Source: QFOX01 sp044237845 (GTDB lineage: Bacteria; Pseudomonadota; Alphaproteobacteria; Rickettsiales; UBA3002). Taken from it: a stretch of 64,000 nt of DNA. The stretch is from positions 10,148 through 74,147 of the forward strand of contig JBIIEL010000004.1 of assembly GCA_044237845.1 (NCBI GenBank). The letters run 5' to 3'. Shown in pieces: positions 23,558 through 32,473 of this stretch; within the stretch, counting starts at the first letter, position 1; each line of letters begins with the position of its first letter. The position numbers and the translations under genes are program-made. The notes beneath the pieces are model-generated. The model was not told the DNA's origin, did not search any database, and saw only the letters and a program-made list of their open reading frames with translations.

Positions 23558-24331
23558 TCATCGGCCAAACGGGTCGCGTAGTTGGCTGGCAAGGTCGTCT
23601 GCAATCGGTGGGGCAACGCCGATGGGGTCCGGTGACTCGGCATGGGGGAAATAATAGGTGCCAAACAGCCGATCATAGAACGCAAATGTGGGGGCAAAGT
23701 TCTTGTTCTGCCCCTCCGGCCGCCGCGTATGATGCCAGCGGTGAAACGATGGGCTGGAGACAATGCCACGCAATGGCCCCAGTGCACAACGCAGGTTGGC
23801 ATGGAGAAAGCCAGAGTAAAATAAAATGAAGGGGCCGGTATACAGCCCAATCTCGGGCGAGAAACCGAGAAACATCATCGCAATAGCGACAGGCGTGTAA
23901 TAGAGTATAAAGTCAACCGGGTGGAAGCGCGCGTAGCTCAGCCAGTCCAGTTCTTCGGAAGAATGGTGAATACGGTGGAAGCGCCAAAGGTGGCGGCTAT
24001 GCATCATGCGGTGCAGCCAGTAGCCCATAAAATCCGCAACGAGTAGCGCGAGCGGCACCTGTATATAGAGTGGTAAGGTCGCAAGGAAGCCTGGCTTGCT
24101 TAACGTGGCGCTGACAACGGCGATGGAAGTCATCAGCGCAAGCAACCCTGCCACCACCAGCGGAAACAACAGCGGATAGGTGAAATAATAGAGCATATCT
24201 GCCACCCAGCCGCGGCGGATGAGCCGTTGGCTTGGCACGACAGGTGCCAGCCGCGCGAGCAGCGCAAACAGGATGAACAGTCCAACAAACCACAGGCTGC
24301 GCGAGGTGATGAGGTCAAGAAGTGGATTCAT
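23558..24331 (-). CDS. Sterol desaturase / fatty acid hydroxylase family protein
   Basis: Integral membrane di-iron enzyme of 257 residues. The histidine clusters are complete: HRMMH (107-111), HRIHH (119-123) and HRWHH (197-201), with further histidines expected to fill the site. Four or so membrane segments surround them. Family members hydroxylate or desaturate fatty acyl chains, sterols or alkylglycerols; the substrate cannot be read here. It is the last gene of the seven-gene leftward operon, 9 bp after the glycosyltransferase and with an AGGAGT site, suggesting that it modifies a lipid linked to that system. Confidence 0.88.
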   Translation of the reverse strand: MNPLLDLITSRSLWFVGLFILFALLARLAPVVPSQRLIRRGWVADMLYYFTYPLLFPLVVAGLLALMTSIAVVSATLSKPGFLATLPLYIQVPLALLVADFMGYWLHRMMHSRHLWRFHRIHHSSEELDWLSYARFHPVDFILYYTPVAIAMMFLGFSPEIGLYTGPFILFYSGFLHANLRCALGPLRGIVSSPSFHRWHHTRRPEGQNKNFAPTFAFYDRLFGTYYFPHAESPDPIGVAPPIADDLASQLRDPFGR

Positions 24332-24340
24332 AACATACTC

Positions 24341-25777
24341 CTAGCTTGGTGTGCTGATGGCAGTGCGCACCATGTGGCCCCACCCCTTTTTCTTACGCAG
24401 GAACTCCCACCAGCCGATGACGCGCCAGAGATTGTTGACCTGGCGGTAGCCAAAATTCTCGACGACTGAGATCAATGCGAGAATGGCAAGGTCGCGCGGG
24501 CTTGGGGCGCGGCGCAACTCCAGTTCTTCGAGAATGAGCGTATAGATGCTGATCGACACGCCAAACATAAAAAACAGCGCTATATAGGCAAGCATCAACG
24601 GCGTGTTGAGCATGCCATACCACCAGAAAAGTGGGATCAGCAGATAGCCGAACGCCTCGGTGAGAGGCCCTAGTACATCCGTGATAAAGCTGTAGGGAAT
24701 ACCCATCATACCAATTTTGCCGTAGCGTGGACGGAACATCATTCCTCGGTAGCGGAAGAATACCTCAAGTGCACCACGTTGCCACCGCCGCCGCTGACTG
24801 CCAAGGATATGCCAGGTTTCTGGCGCCTGCGTCCAACAGACGGACTCTGGCACATAGCACAATTTATAGGGGCGTTTTTGATCGCGCAGATAGCGATGCA
24901 TCTTGAGGACCATCTCGTAATCTTCACCCACTGTGTCATCGGAAAAGCCGCCCACATCCACCCAGATATCGCGGCGGAAGACTCCAAATGCACCGGAGAT
25001 AATGCTCAACATTCCCCAATGGCTCCATGCCGTACGTGCCATCAGGAATGAGCGGAGATATTCGAGCGTCTGCACCAGCGGCAGGAATTGCCTGGAAAGC
25101 GCAGCTTTAACAACCTGTCCCTGACGCACTGTGCATCCGTTGAGAATACGAATTGTGCCACCGACAGCAACCATGTGTTTCGGGTCTTCCATAAATGGGC
25201 GCACGACGCCAAACAACGACTCCACTTCGAGTAGCGAGTCTGCATCCACCACACAAAACAGCGGTGTTCGACAATAATTGATTGCGGCATTAATCGCGTC
25301 GGCACGACCGCCATTTTCTTTGTCGACCACCAACAACTGCGGATAGAGTGCTGAACCATAAAGCCCGCGCGCGGCAGCGTGATGCACGGCCTGTTCATGT
25401 GCCCGCACCACGGGCGTCATTGAAAATGCTTCGATGAGCACCTGTAAAGTCCGATCCTTTGAACCATCATTCGCTACAATAATGGCTACTTCAGGATAGC
25501 TTAGTGACAGCATGGAGCGAATACTCTCCACGATCGTTGTCTCTTCATTGTAGGCGGGAATCATCACGCTGATGGGGATAGCCACATCCGACATCATCAT
25601 CTGCCAGGCATAGTCGCTGTCATCGGCCTGTTTGCGCGCGCGCAGCTCTTTCCACGCGGCGGGCACTTGCAGAAGATAGACAAGGTTCTGAATCATCCCC
25701 ACGGATAAGATCGCCCAGGAAATCGCCTGAACCCAGAGTGTGTGCTCTTGCAAAAACAGGCTGAAGCTGCTGCTCAT
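24341..25777 (-). CDS. Processive family 2 glycosyltransferase, membrane-bound
   Basis: 478 residues. An N-terminal membrane helix (about 15-37), the GT-A domain with D104 in VANDGSKD, the metal-binding DAD (178-180), the catalytic-base region GEDYEM (284-289) and the QRRRW motif (328-332) of processive beta-glycan synthases, then about four C-terminal helices from 365. The layout matches poly-N-acetylglucosamine, hyaluronan or E. coli YaiP-type synthases, so it probably polymerises and exports a polysaccharide. No PilZ domain is seen. It overlaps the HEAT gene by 4 bp, and the YaiO-like outer-membrane gene lies just upstream, paralleling yaiP-yaiO. Confidence 0.88.
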   Translation of the reverse strand: MSSSFSLFLQEHTLWVQAISWAILSVGMIQNLVYLLQVPAAWKELRARKQADDSDYAWQMMMSDVAIPISVMIPAYNEETTIVESIRSMLSLSYPEVAIIVANDGSKDRTLQVLIEAFSMTPVVRAHEQAVHHAAARGLYGSALYPQLLVVDKENGGRADAINAAINYCRTPLFCVVDADSLLEVESLFGVVRPFMEDPKHMVAVGGTIRILNGCTVRQGQVVKAALSRQFLPLVQTLEYLRSFLMARTAWSHWGMLSIISGAFGVFRRDIWVDVGGFSDDTVGEDYEMVLKMHRYLRDQKRPYKLCYVPESVCWTQAPETWHILGSQRRRWQRGALEVFFRYRGMMFRPRYGKIGMMGIPYSFITDVLGPLTEAFGYLLIPLFWWYGMLNTPLMLAYIALFFMFGVSISIYTLILEELELRRAPSPRDLAILALISVVENFGYRQVNNLWRVIGWWEFLRKKKGWGHMVRTAISTPS

Positions 25778-26850
25778 ACCAGTCCCCCGCGCTCGGCAAG
25801 CACTTGCTGGGCGATAACCCCCCTATTGCCTTCGCGACTCGCGATTGCTTGCAGTAGGGCGATGCCCTGATCACCATAGCGGTGAAGCGCTTCTGCCGCA
25901 CGGAACCGTACCCACCAATCCGAATCGTCAAGCCGTGCCACCAGCGGTGCGATGGCGGCGGGCAAGTGGAATCCGCCCAACGCTTGCGCGGCCTGCACGC
26001 GCACAGCTTGCTCTGGCGAGGTAAGATGTGGCAGAATCGCTTCCCCGGCGCGGCTGTCGCCTAGCTTGCTGAGTGCTGTAATCGCCGCCGCACAGATGTC
26101 GCTGTGTGGATCGTCGAGTAATGCCACCAGCGTATCTACTGCTTCAAGCACACCGAGTGTGCCAAGCGCATGAATCCCCGCGAGGCGCACTTCCAGTACC
26201 GCTTCCGATTGTACCAATGCACACAATGAAGGAACCACCGGCGCGCCAAAACGCTGCAATACATCGGCCAGCATGAGCATATTTGTGCGACCTGAGCGAC
26301 CAAGGCTCGCGAGGATATGGTCCAGATGCTGGGTTGCCCCACGCATGGCAAGACCGCGTAACGCGGTGAGCTGCACATACATATCCGTTGCGCTTACCTG
26401 CTCAAGCAAATGGGAGAGTGAGGCTTCATCCGTACAATGCGCGAACAAAGTTAGCGTACGCAAGCGCTCGGATTTGCTGCCCGTACGCAGGTTTGTGCGT
26501 AGCAAGGTTATAAGGTCCCACGCCTCAAACATTGCAATGATTCGGTTAGCATCCTGCCCGCGTACGTTGCGCAATAAGGTCAGCGCGATGTTCATCACCA
26601 CAGGCACATCAACGGCAGTCAGAGGTGGCAGGCTTGTCTTCGTTGGCGCCACCGGCGCGTTGATCGCTGCATGAAAACAACGTGTCCAATGCTGGGTATG
26701 GTGATCCGCATGGCGCAACTTCCGCACAAACAGCACGCGTTTGATAATCAGCCCCGCCATCACCACAAAAGCGAGCGCGGCAAGAATCAGCGATCCGTAC
26801 CACAGCGCGGAGAGTAGCGTTGGCTCAGAACCGGTAGCTGATACTGGCAT
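25774..26850 (-). CDS. Membrane-anchored HEAT-repeat protein
   Basis: 358 residues. One N-terminal membrane helix (YGSLILAALAFVVMAGLII), then a cytoplasmic all-helical domain. From about residue 110 to the end it consists of HEAT repeats such as RLAGIHALGTLGVLEAVDTL and WVRFRAAEALHRYGDQGIALL. HEAT arrays are protein-binding scaffolds, and such proteins often accompany GT2 synthases. The start is uncertain: the ATG at 26850 overlaps the upstream gene by 26 bp, and an in-frame start at 26904 is possible. Its place between synthase and outer-membrane gene suggests an assembly or coupling role (inference). Confidence 0.78.
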   Translation of the reverse strand: MPVSATGSEPTLLSALWYGSLILAALAFVVMAGLIIKRVLFVRKLRHADHHTQHWTRCFHAAINAPVAPTKTSLPPLTAVDVPVVMNIALTLLRNVRGQDANRIIAMFEAWDLITLLRTNLRTGSKSERLRTLTLFAHCTDEASLSHLLEQVSATDMYVQLTALRGLAMRGATQHLDHILASLGRSGRTNMLMLADVLQRFGAPVVPSLCALVQSEAVLEVRLAGIHALGTLGVLEAVDTLVALLDDPHSDICAAAITALSKLGDSRAGEAILPHLTSPEQAVRVQAAQALGGFHLPAAIAPLVARLDDSDWWVRFRAAEALHRYGDQGIALLQAIASREGNRGVIAQQVLAERGGLV

Positions 26851-27988
26851 TATATATGTCGCGGATGTAAGAGTTTTGGCGGTCGTCACGCGCGTAACCC
26901 ACACGCAATGTGTTTACAGGCGTCACGTCATACGCCGCACCACCGAACCAGGTAGTGGTGTCAACTGTCACTCCGGCGACCGTATCGGGCGCAGAGGCAT
27001 AGCCTGCATAAAACCGCAGTCCATCCGTCACCGTGCCGTCGAGACGACCATCCCAACCGTAGGCTTTTCTCTCGCTCGACTGGTCAACGATAATCCGCCG
27101 CCCGGCGACACTCCAACCATCCGCAACGTCGAGCTTCAGTCCGGGGTTGAGATTGAGTACGCGCGTGTCGGCATAGGTATCGTAGCGCGCATCTATCGTC
27201 GCCCAAAGCGGCGTTGTACTATCCATCACTCGCATGGCGCCACCACCTGCCACCCGGTTGCGCGGACGAAAATTGGCATGCGATACCAATGAAAGTGCGG
27301 CATAGCCATTAACAGTTGGTGAGAACTGGTGGTCAGCACCGAGTTCCACTTCAGCGTCACGCGCGTTGAACTGGTCGTAGCGTGTGAGCTTGCCATGCAG
27401 CGCCGTTTTGCGCGCGTCGAGAAAATGTGTCAGCTGCAAAAATTCCTGGTTCCAATTCGTTTGCGAGCGGCGCGAGAACTGGCTTAGCTCTAACCCTGTA
27501 TCTACCTGCCATGGCAGGAAAGCTTCCTGAGCCGCGGCAGGCTTTGCTGCAGCCACACGGGCAGCCCGCGTCGCTTTCTGTGCACGCAACAATCCATCGC
27601 GCGCGTCCTGATAATCCGGGTGCTGGGTGAGAATGGCAGCATAGTGTTTTTCCGCTGTGGCGAAATGGCCCTGATGATAGGCAACCGAGCCGCGCAGCAA
27701 CATCGCATCCGGGTTGGTTTGCTGGGCTTGCGGCAACGCGTTCAGAGCGGCTTCCGCTTCCCTATATTTTCCTGCCCAATCGAGCACGCGGATGCGTGCG
27801 AGCATCAGTTCGCCATCCTCCGGCGATTCCGCCAGCGCCTTTTTCAGCAATTCAAGTGCGGCGCCGTATTTTTTCTGCTCTGCCAGTTTACGGCTTTCGG
27901 CAACCGTCCCCATCGTGTTCAGGGCGAACGCTGCAGGTGCCAGCATCACCACGCTTATCATTGCTGCTACGAGTTGTGCCTTGCTCAT
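26825..27988 (-). CDS. YaiO-like outer-membrane beta-barrel protein with TPR domain
   Basis: 387 residues. Signal peptide (about 1-22, APAAFA), then tetratricopeptide repeats (about 28-135, for example YGAALELLKKALAESPEDGEL and AEAALNALPQAQQTNPDAMLL), and a C-terminal barrel of about 220 residues with alternating strands ending in SISYRF, the terminal aromatic used for BAM insertion. The TPR-plus-barrel layout matches the YaiO family and is functionally like PgaA or BcsC, which export glycans. It starts one base after the two-component gene, so it is co-transcribed with it. Confidence 0.82.
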   Translation of the reverse strand: MSKAQLVAAMISVVMLAPAAFALNTMGTVAESRKLAEQKKYGAALELLKKALAESPEDGELMLARIRVLDWAGKYREAEAALNALPQAQQTNPDAMLLRGSVAYHQGHFATAEKHYAAILTQHPDYQDARDGLLRAQKATRAARVAAAKPAAAQEAFLPWQVDTGLELSQFSRRSQTNWNQEFLQLTHFLDARKTALHGKLTRYDQFNARDAEVELGADHQFSPTVNGYAALSLVSHANFRPRNRVAGGGAMRVMDSTTPLWATIDARYDTYADTRVLNLNPGLKLDVADGWSVAGRRIIVDQSSERKAYGWDGRLDGTVTDGLRFYAGYASAPDTVAGVTVDTTTWFGGAAYDVTPVNTLRVGYARDDRQNSYIRDIYNASISYRF

Positions 27989-27989
27989 C

Positions 27990-29123
27990 TTATACGCTCG
28001 CCGTCGCGGATTCCTGCATCAGACGCATACATCGTGCGACGACTTCCTCCGGATTGAATGGCTTGATGATGTAATCCTCTGCCCCGGTATTCAGCCCCTC
28101 CAACACGTTACTGCTGTAGTGCCGTGCAGTGAGGAACACGACGGGAATATGCGCCAGCGCTTTGGTTTCCTTCATCATCCGCAGCAACGCCAATCCCTCA
28201 ATGCCTGGCATCATGCGGTCGAGCAACGCAAGGCTAACCGGATTTTTGAGAAGAAATTTCCACGCCTCGGTGCCGTCTACCGTCATCGATACCTTGCAGC
28301 CAGCATGGCGGAATTTATGCGCCAGTAACTCGCGCACGGATTCATCATCGTCTACAATCAGAATATGCCGCCCAAGGCGCTGCAAGCGCCGTTTGATTTT
28401 CTCTGACACTACCGTGGGAGAGAATGGTTTGGTGATGTAATCTACTGCACCCGCCATCAGCCCTTGCATCATTTCCTCGGGCCGATCACTCGCGGTGATC
28501 ATCACCACCGGAATCCCCGAAATATCGGGCATCGCACGGATTTCTTCCAGCAGCTTGAGGCCGTGCGTGCCTTCTGGCATCCAGTCATCCAGCAGCACAA
28601 GATCGGGCTTTTCCGCCCGCATCAACGCCAGTGCTTCGTGACTGTTTGTGGCTTTGAGTATTACCGCATCGCGTGCGAATAGCCCGTGCAGAATGGCGTG
28701 CACTTCATCGTCGTCATCCACTACCAGCATTTTCGGCAATGCGTGGCCAGCGACCTCTGCCTCTTCATGCAATTCGACTGCGGCTGCAGGCGAGGAACTT
28801 TCCTTAGCTAGTTCGCAGGCGGCGAGCAATGCGCGCAGATACGACACTTCTTTTGGGGACGCCTCTTCTGCCGGATGCATGAGCAATTCTTCAAGCGCAC
28901 GTCCAGCGATGCTGATCTCGGGAAAGCCGTATGTCGCACCCGTGCCAGACAATTTATGCGCCAGCGCTTTCATTTCCATCCGCGCGTTTTCAGGCCACGC
29001 GCCGACATTGCGCTCTGCCAGAAAGCGCTTCAATACCGCCACACGATTAGCAAGCTGCGCCACATAGCGCGCACGCAGCACCTGCATCTTGGATTCTACA
29101 TCATGGCTTGCACTATCTGGCAT
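27990..29123 (-). CDS. Hpt domain plus two receiver domains (multi-domain response regulator)
   Basis: 377 residues in three modules: a histidine phosphotransfer domain (about 15-105) with the phosphohistidine in ALAHKLSG (H56); a first receiver (about 131-248) with DDDDE and the acceptor aspartate in LVLLDDWMP (D179); and a second receiver (about 252-372) with IVDDDES and the acceptor in LALLDRMMP (D302), both ending in the KPF lysine. There is no DNA-binding or enzymatic output domain, so signals probably pass by phosphorelay or protein contact. It lies between the kinase pair and the glycan genes of the same operon, overlapping the CheY-like gene by 11 bp. Confidence 0.9.
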   Translation of the reverse strand: MPDSASHDVESKMQVLRARYVAQLANRVAVLKRFLAERNVGAWPENARMEMKALAHKLSGTGATYGFPEISIAGRALEELLMHPAEEASPKEVSYLRALLAACELAKESSSPAAAVELHEEAEVAGHALPKMLVVDDDDEVHAILHGLFARDAVILKATNSHEALALMRAEKPDLVLLDDWMPEGTHGLKLLEEIRAMPDISGIPVVMITASDRPEEMMQGLMAGAVDYITKPFSPTVVSEKIKRRLQRLGRHILIVDDDESVRELLAHKFRHAGCKVSMTVDGTEAWKFLLKNPVSLALLDRMMPGIEGLALLRMMKETKALAHIPVVFLTARHYSSNVLEGLNTGAEDYIIKPFNPEEVVARCMRLMQESATASV

Positions 29124-29505
29124 GGTAATTCTCCCAGAGTTCAGTCAGTTGGGCAGACAGTAACATGGGATCGAAGGGTTTAGCAATCACGCCGATCGCT
29201 CCCTGCTGTAAATAGCGCGTCACATCCGCCGTCTGCACCCGCGCGGTCATGAAAACAACCGGGACAGAAGCCAACGCCGGATTTTGTTGTAGAGCTTTCA
29301 ACGTGGCAGTGCCATCCATTTCCGGCATCATCACGTCGAGCAAAATAATATCCGGAGCGATCGTCTCTGCCTTCGCGACTGCCTCGGCACCGCTATGCAA
29401 ACAGGTCACTGTAAAATCGCCGACCGTGGCGAGGGACATCTCCGCCACTTCGAGAATATCTGCCTCGTCATCGACACAAAGCACATGCTGCAATTTACGC
29501 GTCAT
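29113..29505 (-). CDS. CheY-like single-domain response regulator
   Basis: 130 residues, receiver only. Acidic pair in CVDDEAD, phospho-acceptor D57 in IILLDVMMPEMDG, the switch Thr/Ala in VVFMTAR and the lysine in AKPFDP. No output domain. It overlaps the hybrid kinase by 11 bp and the Hpt-receiver gene by 11 bp, so all three are translated from one message and probably form a relay. Confidence 0.92.
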   Translation of the reverse strand: MTRKLQHVLCVDDEADILEVAEMSLATVGDFTVTCLHSGAEAVAKAETIAPDIILLDVMMPEMDGTATLKALQQNPALASVPVVFMTARVQTADVTRYLQQGAIGVIAKPFDPMLLSAQLTELWENYHAR

Positions 29506-30637
29506 CCGCGTTCTCCCCCATCATAGGAAACTCTACCCAGAAAGTCGCTCCCTCGCCAGGCGGGGAATCAAAACCAATCGTGCCGCCCATATGCTCGACC
29601 AGCGCTTTACTGATATGCAGCCCCAGACCAGAGCCGCCCTTTCTGCGTGTGAGCGACGAATCCGCTTGTACAAAGCGGCCAAAAATACGCTCACGGAATT
29701 CATCGGAAATTCCGGAGCCGCAATCCTTCACCGCGACCCGCACCTGGTCGCCACACGACTCCACCCGAACAGTAACCACGCTATGTGCCGGCGAAAATTT
29801 AGCCGCATTCGAGAGCAGGTTCGACAAAATCTGAATGAAGCGCGCACCATCCAGATTCGCCACGAAATCACCCTCTTCAGCGATGATCTCGACCGATACG
29901 TCGTATTTCGTTGCGTAGCCATGGGTTGCATCCACCGCCTGCTGAGTGAGGGCAAGAATCGATTCCGGCTGCATTTCAAGCCGCATATGGCCGGAGGCGA
30001 TTTTATCGATATCAAGAATATCGTTAATCAGCACAATCAGCCGTTCGCTGTTGCTATGGGCGATCGTAATTAACCGTCGGACTTTCTCTGGCAGCGCATC
30101 CGCCATCGTGCCAACAACCAGCCCCAGCGCACCGCGGATGGAGGTGAGCGGTGTGCGCAATTCATGGCTCACCATCGAAATAAATTCATTCTTCATGTTC
30201 TCGAGCTGCTTGCGTTGTACCGCATATTGCATCGCGCGTTTGATCGATTGGCTGTTAATGTTACTTTTGAGTAGCCAGTCCTGTGCTCCACATTCCACGG
30301 CAGAGAGAGCCATTTCTTCTTCCGCCACCCCGCTCACCGGACCGGTGACCATAATAATCGGCAAGCTGGGTGCCACCGACTGCAGACTGAGCAGCCCGTT
30401 AAACCCGATCGTATCCGGCAGGGTAAAATCGAGCAGCACCACGTCGAACGCTTCTGTTTCGAGCAGATGAATCGCTTCGCGCAGCAACCGCGTTTTGTGC
30501 AGGCTGTAATGTATAAAGCCGCTCTGCGCGAGCGCTGCCTCAATCAGTGCGATATCGCTCGCGGAATCCTCCACCAGCAATATTCGCAAACTATTCGCTA
30601 ACGTAACTTTTTCCATGCGCGCACCCAATCGCGTCAT
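29495..30637 (-). CDS. Hybrid sensor histidine kinase with N-terminal receiver
   Basis: 380 residues, soluble: a receiver (about 17-135, acceptor D70 in VVLLDFTLPD), HisKA with H158 in SMVSHELRTPLTSIRGA, and HATPase with LSNAAKFSP, KDCGSGISD and GSGLGLHISKALVEH. There is no membrane segment or recognisable sensor, so the input probably arrives by phosphorylation of its receiver. ATG at 30637; an internal ATG at 30616 is an alternative. First gene of the seven-gene leftward operon; a long stretch without a clear gene lies upstream and should hold the promoter. Confidence 0.9.
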   Translation of the reverse strand: MTRLGARMEKVTLANSLRILLVEDSASDIALIEAALAQSGFIHYSLHKTRLLREAIHLLETEAFDVVLLDFTLPDTIGFNGLLSLQSVAPSLPIIMVTGPVSGVAEEEMALSAVECGAQDWLLKSNINSQSIKRAMQYAVQRKQLENMKNEFISMVSHELRTPLTSIRGALGLVVGTMADALPEKVRRLITIAHSNSERLIVLINDILDIDKIASGHMRLEMQPESILALTQQAVDATHGYATKYDVSVEIIAEEGDFVANLDGARFIQILSNLLSNAAKFSPAHSVVTVRVESCGDQVRVAVKDCGSGISDEFRERIFGRFVQADSSLTRRKGGSGLGLHISKALVEHMGGTIGFDSPPGEGATFWVEFPMMGENADDA

Positions 30638-31262
30638 GCTAAATTGATTCCGTTGGCTTCTCTAGGGATAAGGCTGCACGACAGGAATTTCGCCTACAAA
30701 AGCGGGCTAGGCGTGTACATTACACCACAAATGAGGCCAAAGTCGCACATGGCAGGGTGCGTTTCATCGCCACGCGATTATGACCAGAACAAGCCAACGT
30801 ATCAGGCCACCAGAATCGCCACCCACACTATTGCGGCATTCACGAGTGAAATTGCTAGCAGGATTTTATTTTTAAAGCCAATTTTTGCCTACAAATCTAA
30901 TCGCTTTTTAAGAAGCCAAGAATCTTTGCTCATCTACATGGAAAATTTTTTAAATCTGCTGGTATCGCTATCTTGACCCGCACATTCGCCTCTAGAGATA
31001 ACCCTCCGCAACAGGCTCCATTCCGCCCTAGCAGTGATAGTCTCCAGTCATTCTGGCAATAAAAAGCCTGCCCAAGGCGCGGCTGAGGGTGCGGGTAGCT
31101 AAAATGACAGGAGGCATATGGGAAACTGGTGGTCGGCAGCGGAGTCGGAGCGAACCAATTAGTGGTATTCGTAAACGCCATGAACGAGATGGGCAAGATA
31201 TTTGAGAGCCATGTAAAACTTGAGAAAAAGGCGTTCAAGTTTGAACCTATGCTACTTGCAGC
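30638..31262. other. Non-coding stretch with remnant reading frame
   Basis: No convincing gene. From about 31123 to 31266 a plus-strand frame reads AYGKLVVGSGVGANQ, then NAMNEMGKIFESHVKLEK and KFEPMLLAA before a TAA. It has coding character, but only internal starts (ATG at 31180 or 31189) and its end overlaps the toxin stop codon, so it is probably the 3' tail of a decayed gene. The rest, 30638-31100, is AT-rich in the middle and must contain the promoter of the leftward kinase operon. I see no terminator or RNA gene. Confidence 0.4.
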
Positions 31263-31694
31263 TTAATCCCGTGGCGTGATGTTGTCGCGCCGCTTGAGAA
31301 TAATATCCAAAATGCCGCTGCGGATTTGATCGAATAAGCGCGGCGGCAAAAAGCCATAGGTCATTTCACCCGGCTTACCGGGAACAGGTCGCAGATCATA
31401 GCCCGGCCAGACGAACTGATTCACCTCATCGAGGATTACCCATGAGCGATCATCATCCAGCCCTAAATGCTGCTTCACTCGCAGGGGAATTTCTAAGCAG
31501 GGAGTGCCGGGGGATGGTGGTGAATGCGTGATGGGCGCAACGGTGACTTGCGTGCCGCTATCGTGCTTCTCCACCGACAACACGATGACGCACGGACGGC
31601 TCTTTCGGCCTTCCTCCTGACCTGCCTCAAACTCCCTGCGCCATAAAAAGGCGTAGGAAATCACGAGGCCGGGTTCTGGATTTGGAATGGCCAT
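31263..31694 (-). CDS. PemK/MazF-like toxin of a type II toxin-antitoxin pair
   Basis: 143 residues. EEGRKSRPCVIVLSVEK, VTVAPITHSPP and RSWVILDEVNQFVWPGYDLR form the pattern of a PemK-like growth-inhibitor family common in alphaproteobacteria. The SH3-like fold is shared with MazF RNases, so mRNA cleavage is expected but not shown. It starts 6 bp downstream of a Phd/YefM-type antitoxin gene, the standard order. Confidence 0.75.
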   Translation of the reverse strand: MAIPNPEPGLVISYAFLWRREFEAGQEEGRKSRPCVIVLSVEKHDSGTQVTVAPITHSPPSPGTPCLEIPLRVKQHLGLDDDRSWVILDEVNQFVWPGYDLRPVPGKPGEMTYGFLPPRLFDQIRSGILDIILKRRDNITPRD

Positions 31695-31700
31695 GGTGGA

Positions 31701-31967
31701 TTAGTCGTCGAGCAGGCTGTTCAGGTGATCGTGCTTTGCGTCCATTTTACTGGCGGCTATCGCCTGAATGGTTTCTTCGGATAGCCCTTCTACTGCAAAC
31801 GCTTTGGGCATCTGTGCCTTCATCCGCAGATAGGCCTCATAGTCTGAACCTGACACGAAATAACCTGTCACGCGATCATGGCTGGTGACGGCCACCGGCT
31901 CACGCTGCGCGGCTTCACGGTAACGGCCAAAGTTCTTTGAAAACTCGCTGGAAGGAACAGTAATCAT
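31701..31967 (-). CDS. Phd/YefM-family antitoxin
   Basis: 88 residues from the ATG at 31967, which has a strong AGGAGA site; a longer frame reaching 32018 lacks one. The N-terminus MITVPSSEFSKNFGRYREA is the Phd DNA-binding fold (sheet plus helix), VAVTSHDRVTGYFVS is its continuation, and the acidic C-terminus would neutralise the toxin. It probably autoregulates the pair by binding near its own promoter. Paired here with a PemK-like rather than a Doc or RelE toxin. Confidence 0.82.
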   Translation of the reverse strand: MITVPSSEFSKNFGRYREAAQREPVAVTSHDRVTGYFVSGSDYEAYLRMKAQMPKAFAVEGLSEETIQAIAASKMDAKHDHLNSLLDD

Positions 31968-32185
31968 AAGCGTATCTCCTATTTCCCTTATTATACCCAA
32001 ATTACAGATAATACGCAAGATGTTCTATGCTCCGCCTCCCAGTTACCTCAGCGGAGTCGGATAGAACCGGAAAAATTAGCCTTATAATTCAGCGCTTTTG
32101 AACGATTATAACGCAAAATCAGGACAAAATCCTAGAACCGCCTCAACCAGCAGTAGGTCTACATCTGAATTTTTGAAAGGGAGAT

Positions 32186-32261
<76 letters not shown>

Positions 32262-32473
32262 ACGCGCAATGCTGCGCCCCGAATCGGGCAGGGAGGGTGG
32301 TAGACGAATCATCCGCCCCCGTCAACGGCAAAAATAATGGGGTGGAAACGGATTTCTTCAGTTTCGCGTCATAGGGGGGGCGTATAGGTGGTTTTCGACA
32401 ACATAGACGACCTTATAGACGATCTTTAGACAGCTTCTTTCACTCCCATTCCACCATACATTCAGGAGATTTT

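Noticed and set aside
23473..23829. Plus-strand frame starting inside the palindromic element
   Set aside because: Its first residues are encoded by the palindrome arm (a mirror frame HLQPWKML occurs on the other strand), and the rest is antisense to the sterol-desaturase gene.
30644..30976. 110-residue plus-strand frame upstream of the kinase operon
   Set aside because: Mixed composition, no ribosome-binding site, no recognisable segment, and it lies where the leftward promoter should be.
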